From assembly GCF_900114435.1 (NCBI RefSeq), contig NZ_FOZK01000003.1, forward strand, positions 186,001 to 250,000: DNA of 64,000 bases, written 5' to 3'. The notes below the pieces were generated by a model, which was not told the DNA's origin, made no database searches, and saw only the letters and a list, made by a program, of their open reading frames with translations. Below, piece after piece: positions 8,402 through 17,228 of the stretch. Source of the DNA: Halomicrobium zhouii (GTDB lineage Archaea > Halobacteriota > Halobacteria > Halobacteriales > Haloarculaceae). The translations under genes were made by a program, and so were the position numbers. The first letter of the stretch is position 1; each line of letters opens with the position of its first letter.

Positions 8402-9853
8402 TCACTTAATGTAGCCGAGCGCTTCGAGTTGCTCGCCGAGGTCGTCGGGTTCGACCGCATCTTCGATACTGTAGTGCTCGTAGGCGTCCAGCGCGTAGTG
8501 GTCGCCGACACGGCCTAGCATGTCTTCGAGGACTGACGGCTCAGCAGCCGCGCGGTTCTTCCGCTCGTACTGATCGTCGGGGATATAGAATAGTTCGTCG
8601 GCGTCGTTTTCCTGAACCGAGGTGACGAGCTTCCACTCGTCGGTCCGACAGGCCGTGATCCGGTTGCTAAGGTCAATATCACGCCAGCCACCGGAGGCGA
8701 TCTGGCTGAAGACTGTCCGATCGTCCGGCATCGGTCTTTCACCCCGAAGTATCGGGTCGAGCGAAACCCCGTGGAAGGTGTCCGGAATCGCTGATTCTTC
8801 ACAGGTGGCGTCCAGCAACGTTGGCGCGATGTCGATGGTCGAAGTTACGCCTTCGGGGAACGAGATGTCCTCATTACCTCGCCTGACGATCAGTGGGACG
8901 CGGACGAGCTCATCGTAGGGTCGGCCGCCGTGGGCCAGTTCACCGTGTTCACCGAACGCTTCTCCGTGATCGCCGACGAGCATCGCAACTGAGTCTTGCC
9001 AGTATCCCCGTTCCCGCAGGCCGTCGATTAAGCGACCGATCTGGTCGTCCACCACCCGCACGGACGCGTCGTAGAGATCGGAAACGACCGAAACCTCTTG
9101 CTCTGTCACCTGGTCCTCTTTCGTGTTGACCTTATCGTTGATTCGCCACAATTCGCCGTCCGAAACCTGTTCGTCGAGGAACTGATCGCGGTAGGATTTT
9201 GGAGGAACGTACGGCGAGTGCGGTTCCATAAAGTGGATCCACAGGAACAGCGGCTTTTCATCCGAGAGGGCGTCCAGGTACTGGAAGGTTCGGTCGACAG
9301 CCGCACTGGCCGAGTCGTGCGGTGCGGTGCGCGATCCGATCTGCCGGTAGAGCGACTCGACCAGACGATATGCCAAACTGTCCTGGTCGAGTGTCTCATA
9401 GACTTTTTCTTTCGCTCTCTCCAGGTAATCGTCCGTTCGCGAGGGGCCAGTCCCGTCGTCCTCGTCCCAGAGGCACATTTCCGGGTCGGAAACGACGGTC
9501 TGCTCACTATCGTAGTACAGGTCCCACCCCCGATCCCACCCGAACTGAGAGTGCAGTTGCGTATTCGTGTTGATGCCAAGGGTCCGAAAACCACGATCTC
9601 GAAAAACCTCTGCAATCATGTGGCGGTCTCCCGTCAACTGAGCGTACCCGCCGTACATCAGCGGGTACGACGAACAGAGGATCCCCGGGAAACTCGTCCG
9701 GGTGTTCGGTCCAGTCGTGATGGCCTGGTCACAGAACGCGCCCTCTTCTGCAAGGGCGTCCATGGTGGGAGAGACCGGGCGGTCGTATCCAGCGACCGAG
9801 AGGCAGTCGTATCGCAAACAATCGACGGTTATCAGGATAGCATTCCGTGGCAT
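8402..9853 (-). CDS. Sulfatase-fold hydrolase or transferase (second of three)
   Basis: This 483-residue sulfatase-fold protein starts MPRNAILITVDCLRYD. Asp11 is the metal ligand. The nucleophile region reads TRTSFPGI, so Ser54 stands in the place of the formylglycine Cys, and Gly and Ile replace the Ser-Arg. A VGDHGEAFGEHGELAHGG metal motif comes later. The protein ends with a LEALGYIK tail. The ATG at 9853 is chosen because the fold begins there; in-frame upstream codons exist but encode unlikely sequence, and a TATA-like CTTTTGA lies about 30 bases upstream. It is divergent from the third family member at 9991. Confidence 0.85.
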   Translation of the reverse strand: MPRNAILITVDCLRYDCLSVAGYDRPVSPTMDALAEEGAFCDQAITTGPNTRTSFPGILCSSYPLMYGGYAQLTGDRHMIAEVFRDRGFRTLGINTNTQLHSQFGWDRGWDLYYDSEQTVVSDPEMCLWDEDDGTGPSRTDDYLERAKEKVYETLDQDSLAYRLVESLYRQIGSRTAPHDSASAAVDRTFQYLDALSDEKPLFLWIHFMEPHSPYVPPKSYRDQFLDEQVSDGELWRINDKVNTKEDQVTEQEVSVVSDLYDASVRVVDDQIGRLIDGLRERGYWQDSVAMLVGDHGEAFGEHGELAHGGRPYDELVRVPLIVRRGNEDISFPEGVTSTIDIAPTLLDATCEESAIPDTFHGVSLDPILRGERPMPDDRTVFSQIASGGWRDIDLSNRITACRTDEWKLVTSVQENDADELFYIPDDQYERKNRAAAEPSVLEDMLGRVGDHYALDAYEHYSIEDAVEPDDLGEQLEALGYIK

Positions 9854-9990
9854 CGGGAGTCGATACGCTTCATCAACTCTCAAAAGGATAGTAAAATTTT
9901 GGATTTCCCAGGGAAGTCTGGAACGAACGACGAACCGCCACAAATTCGAAGGCAAATACTAATGTACGCTGTATCGGAATATCGACGCAA

Positions 9991-11349
9991 ATGCCCGTAT
10001 CTAACGTTGTCCTCGTTACCATTGACAGTCTTCGGTACGATAGATCTCTCAGATCTGACCGGGACGTTGATCCGGCACCAACTCTCTCAGAACTCGCCGA
10101 GAAGGGATTCTCTTTCGAGAACGCGTTCGCGAATGGGCCAAACACGCCCTCCAGTTTTCCAACCCTGCTGACAGGCACCTACCCCGCGATGTATGGAGGC
10201 TACCGCTATCTCGACGAACGCCGCCCGTTTCTCTCGGAAACGCTTCAGAACGCGGGGATGCGGACAGTCGGCTACCACTCGAACCCCCATTTGGGCCCCG
10301 AGAAAAATTTCAATCACGGATTCGATACGTTCAACGACGGCTCTGAGGATGACGACGATGCGCGCACTATCAAGAACGTTGTCGACGAGCACGTTCCCTC
10401 TGATTCCTGGCTTTACAGTATTCTCCGGCGGGTCTGGCACTACCTGACGTTGACTACCGACACCTCTGCCTATGCGCCCGCGACCGAAATCACCAACCAG
10501 GCCATCGACTGGCTGGAGACTAACTGGGACGGCAAAAGCCCCTACTTCATGTGGCTCCACTACATGGACGTCCACTACCCGTTTACGCCGCCGGACCGCT
10601 TCTTCGAGGACATCGGTGCCGACCCACTTTCGACCCGACGGACGGCAGACCTCAACGGCCGGATGCAGGAGAATCCCGAGTCTCTCACTGCGGAGGACGA
10701 TGCGGACCTGCTCACCCTTTACGACGCCGAGATTCGGTACATGGATCACAACCTGAACCGTCTCCTCGAAGCGCTCGAAGCACAAGACGCCCGGGAGGAC
10801 ACGGCCATCGTCGTCACCGCGGACCACGGGGAGGCGTTCGGCGAACACGGTCGCTACGGCCACCATCCCTACAACTACGACGAACTCGTCCACGTCCCAC
10901 TGGTGTTCGACGTACCCGGCCGGGAAGGACGACGAATCGATCAGCAGGTTTCCCTTATCGACGTACCACCGACGCTCTACGACCTACTAGGTGTCGAGAC
11001 TCCCGCCGCTGTTCAGGGGCACAGTCTGAAACCACTCATGGACGGGGACGAGCGTGAAGAGGGCGTGGTCATCTGCACCGCATCCGGCGGGGAGATGTTG
11101 GCGACTCGAACGCCGGAGTGGAAGCTCCTGTGGGACCGAGAGCAGGATACGGTCGAACTGTACCACCTCGTCGATGATCCTGGGGAGACCGTCGACGTAA
11201 GCGGGGAGAATCACGAGGTCGTAGAACGGTTCCGGAACCTACTCGAAGACCACATTGCTGAGGCACGCGCTACCGACACCGACCTTCCGGACGTGGAGGA
11301 GAGCGACGAGGTAAAACAGCGTCTCGAAGACCTGGGATACGTCGACTGA
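9991..11349 (+). CDS. Sulfatase-fold hydrolase or transferase (third of three)
   Basis: This 452-residue protein begins MPVSNVVLVTIDSLRYD (metal Asp12). Its nucleophile region is NTPSSFPTLLTG, with Ser55 at the Cys position and Thr-Leu in place of Ser-Arg. The metal motif TADHGEAFGEHGRYGHH follows. It ends RLEDLGYVD. It is closer to the 8402 protein than to the 6999 protein (shared SFP, YPxMYGG and GEAFGEHG segments), so the pair may be an old duplication. AAATACTA at 9954-9961 is a possible TATA-like sequence. It is convergent with the next gene 14 bases away. A role in surface-glycan modification is inferred from context only. Confidence 0.85.
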   Translation: MPVSNVVLVTIDSLRYDRSLRSDRDVDPAPTLSELAEKGFSFENAFANGPNTPSSFPTLLTGTYPAMYGGYRYLDERRPFLSETLQNAGMRTVGYHSNPHLGPEKNFNHGFDTFNDGSEDDDDARTIKNVVDEHVPSDSWLYSILRRVWHYLTLTTDTSAYAPATEITNQAIDWLETNWDGKSPYFMWLHYMDVHYPFTPPDRFFEDIGADPLSTRRTADLNGRMQENPESLTAEDDADLLTLYDAEIRYMDHNLNRLLEALEAQDAREDTAIVVTADHGEAFGEHGRYGHHPYNYDELVHVPLVFDVPGREGRRIDQQVSLIDVPPTLYDLLGVETPAAVQGHSLKPLMDGDEREEGVVICTASGGEMLATRTPEWKLLWDREQDTVELYHLVDDPGETVDVSGENHEVVERFRNLLEDHIAEARATDTDLPDVEESDEVKQRLEDLGYVD

Positions 11350-11362
11350 ACTTTCCAGCGAG

Positions 11363-12223
11363 TCAGAGATAACCGAGGTCCTCTAATCGATTCTGGATCT
11401 GTTCGCCGCTGGCTTCGTTCGTTTCGCCGGTGCGAATCTCGCGGCGTTCATCCTCGACGACCGCCCACGGGACCTCGACAAGTCCAGGAAGCCGGAGTCT
11501 CGGTTTGTGTCCGTCGAGTCCGAGTTTGTCGGCGAGGCCAGAGGCGTGGATCTGTCCGTGGTCCGCCGTTACGACTGTCTTTCCCGGAACGGACTCGATG
11601 ATGTCTTCGGCGAATGGGAGAACGTATTCCAAATTCTCCCTGTACCCTCGCCAGTACTCAGCTTCGTCACGCACTGTATCACTGACTTCACTTCCAACGA
11701 ATGGGCCATGGGGCTGCATAAAGTGTACGATGAGACGCTTGTCCGGAAAGCGGTCGTGTGCCTCGATGGCCGCGTCACGGACGACGTCAGGAAGGACGAC
11801 GCCGGCGGTCTCGTCGAACTGATCCTCCCAGAGTTCGTAAATGTGGTAGAAGGCGTCACCGGCTTCGAGCGAGGTGTGTGGGTTTGCGGAGACGTAGACG
11901 GTATCTCCGAACTCTTCTCCCTGGAAATTTCGTCGTGTAAACTCGCTCGAGTGACTTCCCAGACTGATGCGAGTCTCGTAGCCGTCGAATTCCGAGAGAT
12001 CCACGACTTCCTGAAAGATGTCTGCCCGGCAGGCATCGAGAACGATCATGGTATCCCAGTCTTCGTCCATGACTCTGACGGCGTTTTCGTATCCAGGATA
12101 TCCGGGATAGAGCCTCGTCGCAGTCCCGAAAAGATACGGGACGAGAACTCGATTACGCCACCAGTTGAACGACGAGAAGTTCTTTCGGATCTCTGAAAGG
12201 GCACGTCGGGGACCGACAGTCAT
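11363..12223 (-). CDS. Short alkaline-phosphatase-like fold protein
   Basis: This 286-residue protein has a reduced version of the same fold. DTMIVLDACRADIF (Asp63) is the first metal-ligand strand, GSHSSEF near residues 89-95 may hold the Ser nucleophile, and VVTADHGQIHASG is the Asp-His metal motif. The C-terminus reads RLEDLGYL, the tail found in the other four. The first 50 residues (FNWWRNRVLVPYLFG) may form an amphipathic or membrane-contacting helix. It lies 59 bases after the flippase on the same strand and has its own TATA-like sequence GTATATC near 12248-12254, centred 28 bases before the start. The function is not established. Confidence 0.72.
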   Translation of the reverse strand: MTVGPRRALSEIRKNFSSFNWWRNRVLVPYLFGTATRLYPGYPGYENAVRVMDEDWDTMIVLDACRADIFQEVVDLSEFDGYETRISLGSHSSEFTRRNFQGEEFGDTVYVSANPHTSLEAGDAFYHIYELWEDQFDETAGVVLPDVVRDAAIEAHDRFPDKRLIVHFMQPHGPFVGSEVSDTVRDEAEYWRGYRENLEYVLPFAEDIIESVPGKTVVTADHGQIHASGLADKLGLDGHKPRLRLPGLVEVPWAVVEDERREIRTGETNEASGEQIQNRLEDLGYL

Positions 12224-12281
12224 TGAGCGTCAGTCGTAATGAATGCGGTATATCAGTATTGATTCCGAATGCATCGAAAGC

Positions 12282-13817
12282 TTATCGTCGAGCAAGGTGA
12301 CGGACCAACCGATCGAATGGCCCGAGGTTCAGGTTGTAGCGTTCTTCCGCCGACCGAATGACCATTACTTCCGTCTTCGAAAGACCGAATACGAACAGGA
12401 CACCGAGAACGAGACTGACAGTGAACGACCCGGTTGCCCCGATCAACCAGGGTATGGTGGTCGGAATTTCGGGTGCAATGATAGTCGCGAATATCGTCAG
12501 GGACGGAATAGCCACGGCCACCGGTCGAATGACCTGCCAAGATATCGGCGTGGTACCAAGATGATAGTATACCTCAACTGCGGCAAGTCCATCTCGCACG
12601 AGGAACGAAATCACCGTTGCAACGGCCGCGCCAGTGATACCGAATTCGGGGATGAGAAGGATATTCAGACCGAGATTGACGGCTGCTGCCACGACGCTGT
12701 TGAACGAGATGGTCTTGGATAGCCCGAGAGACTCGAGTATGGGACTGTGAATACTCAGTACGTTCTTCGCAGCGAATCCTGCTGCCAGGATCAACAGCAC
12801 TGGACCACCGCTTGCGTACTTTGATTCATAGATGATACTAATAAATTCGGTCGAAAACACACCGAGCGGAACGAGTGTACAGACACTCGCGATGACTAAC
12901 CACCTGGCCACTGAACTGAACATATCCATTACGTCGTCGACGTTCCCGTCGCTCTCGAGTTTGCTAGCGATAGGCGATCCGAGATAATTAAACGCCGTCG
13001 AATACATACCCATGAAACTCACAGCGGCGTACGCGACACCGTAGATCCCCGTCGCCGTGTCTCCGAGGAAATAAAGGATGAGAAATATATCGATACTTCG
13101 GTACACGAAACCGGTAACTCCAGAGATAGTAAACGGAAGTGAATACCGAGTGACTCGGGTGAAGAGCTCACTATCGAAGGACGAACTGGTCCGTGGTAGT
13201 GTTCTATGCAAGAGAAGAAGTGCGATGGCCCCACTCACGATGTATGGGGCTGCGTACGCACTCGCCAGGCCTACCTGTCCGAGCCCGTACACGACTGCGC
13301 CAATAACTAGTACGAATCTCGTCACCGGGTGAATTATATTCTTGACGTATACCCGATAGAGCGACCGTTCTTGACCACGGATTCCCCCCACAGAGACGTT
13401 GAGTAACGCGGCGAAGGGGATCGCTGCGCCGAATGTTCGAATGCTGACTGTTACCTCTGGATTACCGAATATCTCGCTAGCAATGAACGAAGCGTTCAGA
13501 GTTACGACTGTACCTAACAGGACTGAGGTGACGAAAGTGATGACGATCGTAGTCGAAGCTAGCATCCGCTTTTCTTCGTCTCCGATCCGGGGGAGATACC
13601 GGGTGAGCCCCGACGCTAGCCCCAGGCCCGCGAGGATACTACCGATGTCCAGTAGTGCTGTTCCAGCTGTCAGTCCGCCGAATTCGCTTACGGAGAGATA
13701 TCTGGCGGCGATTACCTGTGCGACGAACGCGATGAGGAGTTCGAGAAAGAGGCCAACGTACACGATACTGGCCCCTTTGACGATATCGCGGATAGCCTGA
13801 TTCTTGTCTTCGCTCAT
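12282..13817 (-). CDS. Lipid-linked oligosaccharide flippase (MOP superfamily, Wzx/AglR-like)
   Basis: This 511-residue protein is almost entirely hydrophobic, with about 12-14 membrane segments. It has the usual polysaccharide-exporter start (GASIVYVGLFLELLIAFVAQVIAARYLSVSEFG in three parts, beginning near residue 14). Such proteins flip a lipid-linked glycan from the cytoplasmic to the outer leaflet before AglB uses it. It starts 3 bases after the stop of the upstream glycosyltransferase gene, so they are cotranscribed. The coding DNA is clearly richer in A and T than aglB or the genes after 16 kb, suggesting transfer. AglR of Haloferax volcanii has this proposed role; orthology is not shown here. 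Confidence 0.87.
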   Translation of the reverse strand: MSEDKNQAIRDIVKGASIVYVGLFLELLIAFVAQVIAARYLSVSEFGGLTAGTALLDIGSILAGLGLASGLTRYLPRIGDEEKRMLASTTIVITFVTSVLLGTVVTLNASFIASEIFGNPEVTVSIRTFGAAIPFAALLNVSVGGIRGQERSLYRVYVKNIIHPVTRFVLVIGAVVYGLGQVGLASAYAAPYIVSGAIALLLLHRTLPRTSSSFDSELFTRVTRYSLPFTISGVTGFVYRSIDIFLILYFLGDTATGIYGVAYAAVSFMGMYSTAFNYLGSPIASKLESDGNVDDVMDMFSSVARWLVIASVCTLVPLGVFSTEFISIIYESKYASGGPVLLILAAGFAAKNVLSIHSPILESLGLSKTISFNSVVAAAVNLGLNILLIPEFGITGAAVATVISFLVRDGLAAVEVYYHLGTTPISWQVIRPVAVAIPSLTIFATIIAPEIPTTIPWLIGATGSFTVSLVLGVLFVFGLSKTEVMVIRSAEERYNLNLGPFDRLVRHLARR

Positions 13818-13820
13818 TGG

Positions 13821-14930
13821 TTAGCCGACAACCTGATCGAGATATCGTTCGTACCGGTCGTATGTGGCTTCCCACGACAATTCGCCTTGGACGACATCTC
13901 TCCCATTCACTCCCAGTCTCTCTCGCTCGGAGGTATCGGTGGCCAATCGCTCAATCGCGATCGCGAGATCCGACGGCCGTTTCGGCTCACAGAGCAGCCC
14001 GGTCTCACCGTCTTCGACGACTTCCGGGATGCCGCCGACGCGCGTCGCGATGACGGGAGTCGCCGTCGCCTGAGCTTCGAGGACCACCCTCGGGAGCCCC
14101 TCCGTGTGCGACGGGAGAACGAAGACGTCCATCTCGTGGTACAGCGCGGGTATCTGCTCGTAGGGGATCGATCCGAGGAACGTGGCCGCGTCACCGAACG
14201 AGCGTTCCAGCCGCGAGCGTTGGGGGCCGTCTCCCGCGACGATCACCTCGCAGTCCGCCTCCGTCGACCTGAAAGCGGTCGCGAGGTCGTCGAGGCCCTT
14301 GTACGGTTGGAGCCCGCCGACGTAGCCGAGGAGAAAGTCGCCGTCGAGCGATTCGATCCGCTTGTGATAGTCGTCATCCAGCGGTTTGGGTATGTCGTTC
14401 GGATGGAACCGCTCGGTGTCGACGGCGTTGCTCACGTCGAAGATACGGTCCCGGTGGACACCGCGGTCCAGGAGCTGGTCCCGGATGTACTCGCAAACGA
14501 CGAAGTACGCGTCGTGAGGTGCACGGAGTCTTGCTGCCATCGATGCAACGTTTAGCCGGTCGGCAGCGCCTGCGACAGGACGGTCTAGCGAAGAACCGAC
14601 GTGCACTACGTGCGGAACGCCGGCCGCACGCGACGCTATCAGTCCGGGAAGGTAGGTCTTTCGCGTCTTCGAGACGATGACGTCGACGTCATGGCGCCGT
14701 GCCACGTGAGTGGCGTGGACCGCCGTTCGAGTGGGACCCTCAACAAACCGGCTCAGGGGATCAACTGACCTCTGGAAGTTCCGTTCTGGATTTTCGTTCC
14801 AGTCCAGGAGGAGGACATCGTGTCTGCGCTCACGGAGCCCTTGTACGACGTTACGGACGTGAATCGCTCCTCCCCTCACGAGCGCGTCGGAGAACGATAT
14901 CCGTTCCTCCGTGAGAAAGAGGATGCGCAT
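13821..14930 (-). CDS. Family 4 glycosyltransferase
   Basis: This 369-residue GT-B fold protein has an N-terminal acceptor domain (MRILFLTEERISFSDALVRGG) and a C-terminal donor domain with GYVGGLQPYKGLDDLATAF and the E-x7-E motif EGLPRVVLE, followed by VGGIPEVVEDGETGLL. A TATA-like TATTTATC at 14954-14961 on the reverse strand, centred about 28 bases before the ATG, supports the start. It is first in a leftward operon with the flippase. It probably builds the same glycan that the flippase exports; the donor sugar cannot be inferred. Confidence 0.88.
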   Translation of the reverse strand: MRILFLTEERISFSDALVRGGAIHVRNVVQGLRERRHDVLLLDWNENPERNFQRSVDPLSRFVEGPTRTAVHATHVARRHDVDVIVSKTRKTYLPGLIASRAAGVPHVVHVGSSLDRPVAGAADRLNVASMAARLRAPHDAYFVVCEYIRDQLLDRGVHRDRIFDVSNAVDTERFHPNDIPKPLDDDYHKRIESLDGDFLLGYVGGLQPYKGLDDLATAFRSTEADCEVIVAGDGPQRSRLERSFGDAATFLGSIPYEQIPALYHEMDVFVLPSHTEGLPRVVLEAQATATPVIATRVGGIPEVVEDGETGLLCEPKRPSDLAIAIERLATDTSERERLGVNGRDVVQGELSWEATYDRYERYLDQVVG

Positions 14931-14978
14931 GGTTCTGGTAGCCGAGGGCAGGGATAAATATCTCGTGATTCGGCCCCT

Positions 14979-15824
14979 TCAGCCCGAGCCGGATAGACTC
15001 TCGTACTCCCAGACCAGGTCGAAGTACCGCTTCAGCCCGGCGACGAAGGCGCCGTTGTCCGTAATCGCGGCCTGGCGCATGTGGTTGGGGACCTCGTCTT
15101 CTTGCACCAGCAGAATCGCCGTCCCGGAGTCGTACGCCATGCTCGGGTCGGCAACGGTGCCGCGCCAGGGGAGTCGTTCCTCGCTGAACCGAACGCCGAC
15201 GTCGGGATACGACTCCGTGATCTCCTCGACGATCCCTGCCTGGACGGCCCTGTTCTCCTCGCTCAGCCGTTCTGGGTCGACAAGGAGGACGGAGACGTCT
15301 ATTCCCCTGTCGAGGGCCGCCTCGAAGGCGGGGCGGACCGAGTCGAAGTACTCGAAGCTCTTCGACATGACGAGCAGTTCCCTCTCGGCGTCGTCGTAGA
15401 TTCGGCGCGTCTCCCGCTCGCTGGGTTCGCCGACGTCGACGACGTGGAACAGCTCCGACGTCGGGGTGACGGACTCGGTTGCGCGCTCGAACAGCGGTTC
15501 GTACTCGGAGAGGAACGCCTCGCGGCGAGAATCGAGTTCGGCCTCGAACTGTTCGTACTCCTGGCGCTGGTTCTCGACGGCCCTGTCCAGAATCTCCGCC
15601 GGCGCTTTTGACTGGTACTGCTTCGGTCGCCCGGGAATGACCTTGATGAATCCACGGTCAGAGAGGGCGTCCAGCACGCCGTAGATGCGTGCTTTGGGGA
15701 TGCCGGTCGCCTCGGCGAGATTGGGTGCCGACGTCTGCCCGAGGGATATCAGCTGCTCGAGCGCGGTCTCCTCGTACTCTGTCAGCCCCAGCAGGTCGAA
15801 GACGTCGTCTGCCCGGCCGGTCAT
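14979..15824 (-). CDS. TrmB-family transcriptional regulator
   Basis: This 281-residue regulator has a winged helix-turn-helix at residues 8-75 (LGLTEYEETALEQLISLG, then IPKARIYGVLDALSDRGFIKV). A linker coiled coil follows near residues 85-115, and then a phospholipase D-like effector domain from about residue 120. This is the TrmB architecture without the long sugar-binding C-terminus of the 62175 protein. The reverse strand has CCCTTTTGT at 15848-15856, centred about 28 bases before the start. Its target is unknown. The neighbouring glycan operon or the small protein on the other side are candidates by position only. Confidence 0.85.
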   Translation of the reverse strand: MTGRADDVFDLLGLTEYEETALEQLISLGQTSAPNLAEATGIPKARIYGVLDALSDRGFIKVIPGRPKQYQSKAPAEILDRAVENQRQEYEQFEAELDSRREAFLSEYEPLFERATESVTPTSELFHVVDVGEPSERETRRIYDDAERELLVMSKSFEYFDSVRPAFEAALDRGIDVSVLLVDPERLSEENRAVQAGIVEEITESYPDVGVRFSEERLPWRGTVADPSMAYDSGTAILLVQEDEVPNHMRQAAITDNGAFVAGLKRYFDLVWEYESLSGSG

Positions 15825-15909
15825 ACCCTATACTTTTATCGGCCCGTACAAAAGGGGGCCGAAACGTATATGCACCCGACGCCAGTAGTTACTCGCAAGA
15901 TTAGTAACT

Positions 15910-16074
15910 ATGGACGAACAGCAGATCGCGGAGACGGAGGCGGTGGCGGACGAGGTGGAATCAGAGACGGACGACGCTTCACGGGCCGAAGACGAGCATC
16001 TCGCTGGCGTCGAGGACGGATGTGGCTGTACCGAAGTGTGGGAGCACCTGAGCGAGAACCGCGTGGACGAGTAG
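15910..16074 (+). CDS. Small acidic protein with a GCGC motif (54 residues)
   Basis: The reading frame starts at an ATG and encodes 54 residues. The first 35 are acidic and probably disordered (MDEQQIAETEAVADEVESET and on), and the end reads GCGCTEVWEHLSENR. The Cys-Gly-Cys plus a short helix suggests a metal- or redox-linked mini-protein or an adaptor. Codon use (mostly G or C at third positions) and acidity match the neighbours. It is divergent from the TrmB-type regulator. A perfect 15-base tandem duplication (16065-16094) spans the stop codon, so the stop itself is present twice in frame. I do not recognise the family. Confidence 0.6.
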   Translation: MDEQQIAETEAVADEVESETDDASRAEDEHLAGVEDGCGCTEVWEHLSENRVDE

Positions 16075-16094
16075 CCGAAGGACGAGTAGCCGAA
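16065..16094. repeat. 15-base perfect tandem duplication
   Basis: GGACGAGTAGCCGAA occurs twice end to end (16065-16079 and 16080-16094). It covers the last codons and stop of the small acidic protein; the second copy repeats the stop in frame. Confidence 0.9.
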
Positions 16095-16165
16095 ATTTCA
16101 CTCGAATTGGGCGGCCGGACGTCCGGGGATCGACGGAGAGTCGGTGCCTCACTTCCGATCCGCAG

Positions 16166-16171
16166 CTTTTT
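16166..16171 (+). promoter_or_regulatory. TATA-like box of aglJ
   Basis: CTTTTT is centred 28 bases before the aglJ ATG at 16197, consistent with a leaderless transcript. Confidence 0.45.
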
Positions 16172-16196
16172 GCTGGCGGCGTGACGAATACTGCCA

Positions 16197-17228
16197 ATGG
16201 CGGATAGCGACGACGTCTGCGTCCTCGTGCCCACGTACAACGAGGCCGAGACGATCGGTGCAGTCGTGACAGGGTTCGTCGACCAGGGGTACGAACACGT
16301 CCTCGTCGTCGACGGCGGGTCCGCGGACGACACGCAGGCAGTCGCGCGAGAGGCGGGCGCACGCGTCGTCGAACAGTCCGGGACAGGGAAGGGCCAGGCG
16401 GTCCGAGAGGCGCTCCAGCGCCACGTCGACCGTCCGTACGTCCTGATGCTCGACGGCGACTCGACGTATCGGCCCGAGGAGGCCGAACGACTTCTCGACC
16501 CGTTGCTGTCGGGGGAGGCCGAACACGTCATCGGCAACCGGTTTGCGAACATGCAGTCCGGGGCGATGACTCGACTCAACCAGATCGGCAATCGCGTCAT
16601 CAACCGGTCGTTCTCGCTGATTCACGGCCGGGACCTCGTCGACATCCTCTCGGGCTACCGCGCGTTCACGCTCGAATCGGCGAACCGGCTCCACCTCCGG
16701 GCCGACGGGTTCGGCATCGAGACGGAGATGTCCGTCGAGTGCGTCAAACACAACGTCAGGACGGCGGTGGTCCCCATCACCTACGAGCCCCGGCCGGAGG
16801 ACTCCGAGACGAATCTGCGCCCGTTTCGCGACGGCGCGAACATCATTCTTACGCTCTACCAGATGGCCAAGACGAACAATCCGCTGTTCTACTTCGGCAG
16901 CGTGGGGACGCTGAGTACGCTCACGGGGTTCGGTCTGGCGGCCTACGTCGCCTACGAGTGGTTCGTCAGGAGCATCTCCCACGAGGTCATCGCGTTCCTC
17001 GCGGGGTCGGCAGTACTGCTCGGTGTCCAGTTGTTGATGTTCGCCGTCCTCTCGGACATGATCGTCGCCGTCAATCGCGAACAGACCCACCAGATCCAGC
17101 AGATCGCCCGCAAAATCGGCGAGAAAGACGAAGACGCGGGTACAGTGGGTGAGGACGCGGCCGGTCAGTCGGCGGACGTCGAGGAGTCGACGGTCGACGA
17201 GAGCGGCGTCGACCCGGCGGAGTCCTAG
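16197..17228 (+). CDS. aglJ: AglJ-like dolichyl-phosphate hexosyltransferase (GT2)
   Basis: AglJ adds the first hexose of the N-linked glycan to dolichol phosphate. This 343-residue protein has the GT2 start CVLVPTYNEAETIGAVV, the DGGSADDT nucleotide motif near residue 41, the metal motif MLDGDST near residue 84, and ILSGYRAF near residue 149. Two membrane segments follow near residues 228-292, then a charged tail rich in Asp, Glu and Val. This layout of catalytic domain plus two C-terminal membrane helices fits haloarchaeal AglJ; the family name rests on recognition, not on an alignment. It overlaps the convergent 17225 gene by 4 bases. Confidence 0.8.
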   Translation: MADSDDVCVLVPTYNEAETIGAVVTGFVDQGYEHVLVVDGGSADDTQAVAREAGARVVEQSGTGKGQAVREALQRHVDRPYVLMLDGDSTYRPEEAERLLDPLLSGEAEHVIGNRFANMQSGAMTRLNQIGNRVINRSFSLIHGRDLVDILSGYRAFTLESANRLHLRADGFGIETEMSVECVKHNVRTAVVPITYEPRPEDSETNLRPFRDGANIILTLYQMAKTNNPLFYFGSVGTLSTLTGFGLAAYVAYEWFVRSISHEVIAFLAGSAVLLGVQLLMFAVLSDMIVAVNREQTHQIQQIARKIGEKDEDAGTVGEDAAGQSADVEESTVDESGVDPAES

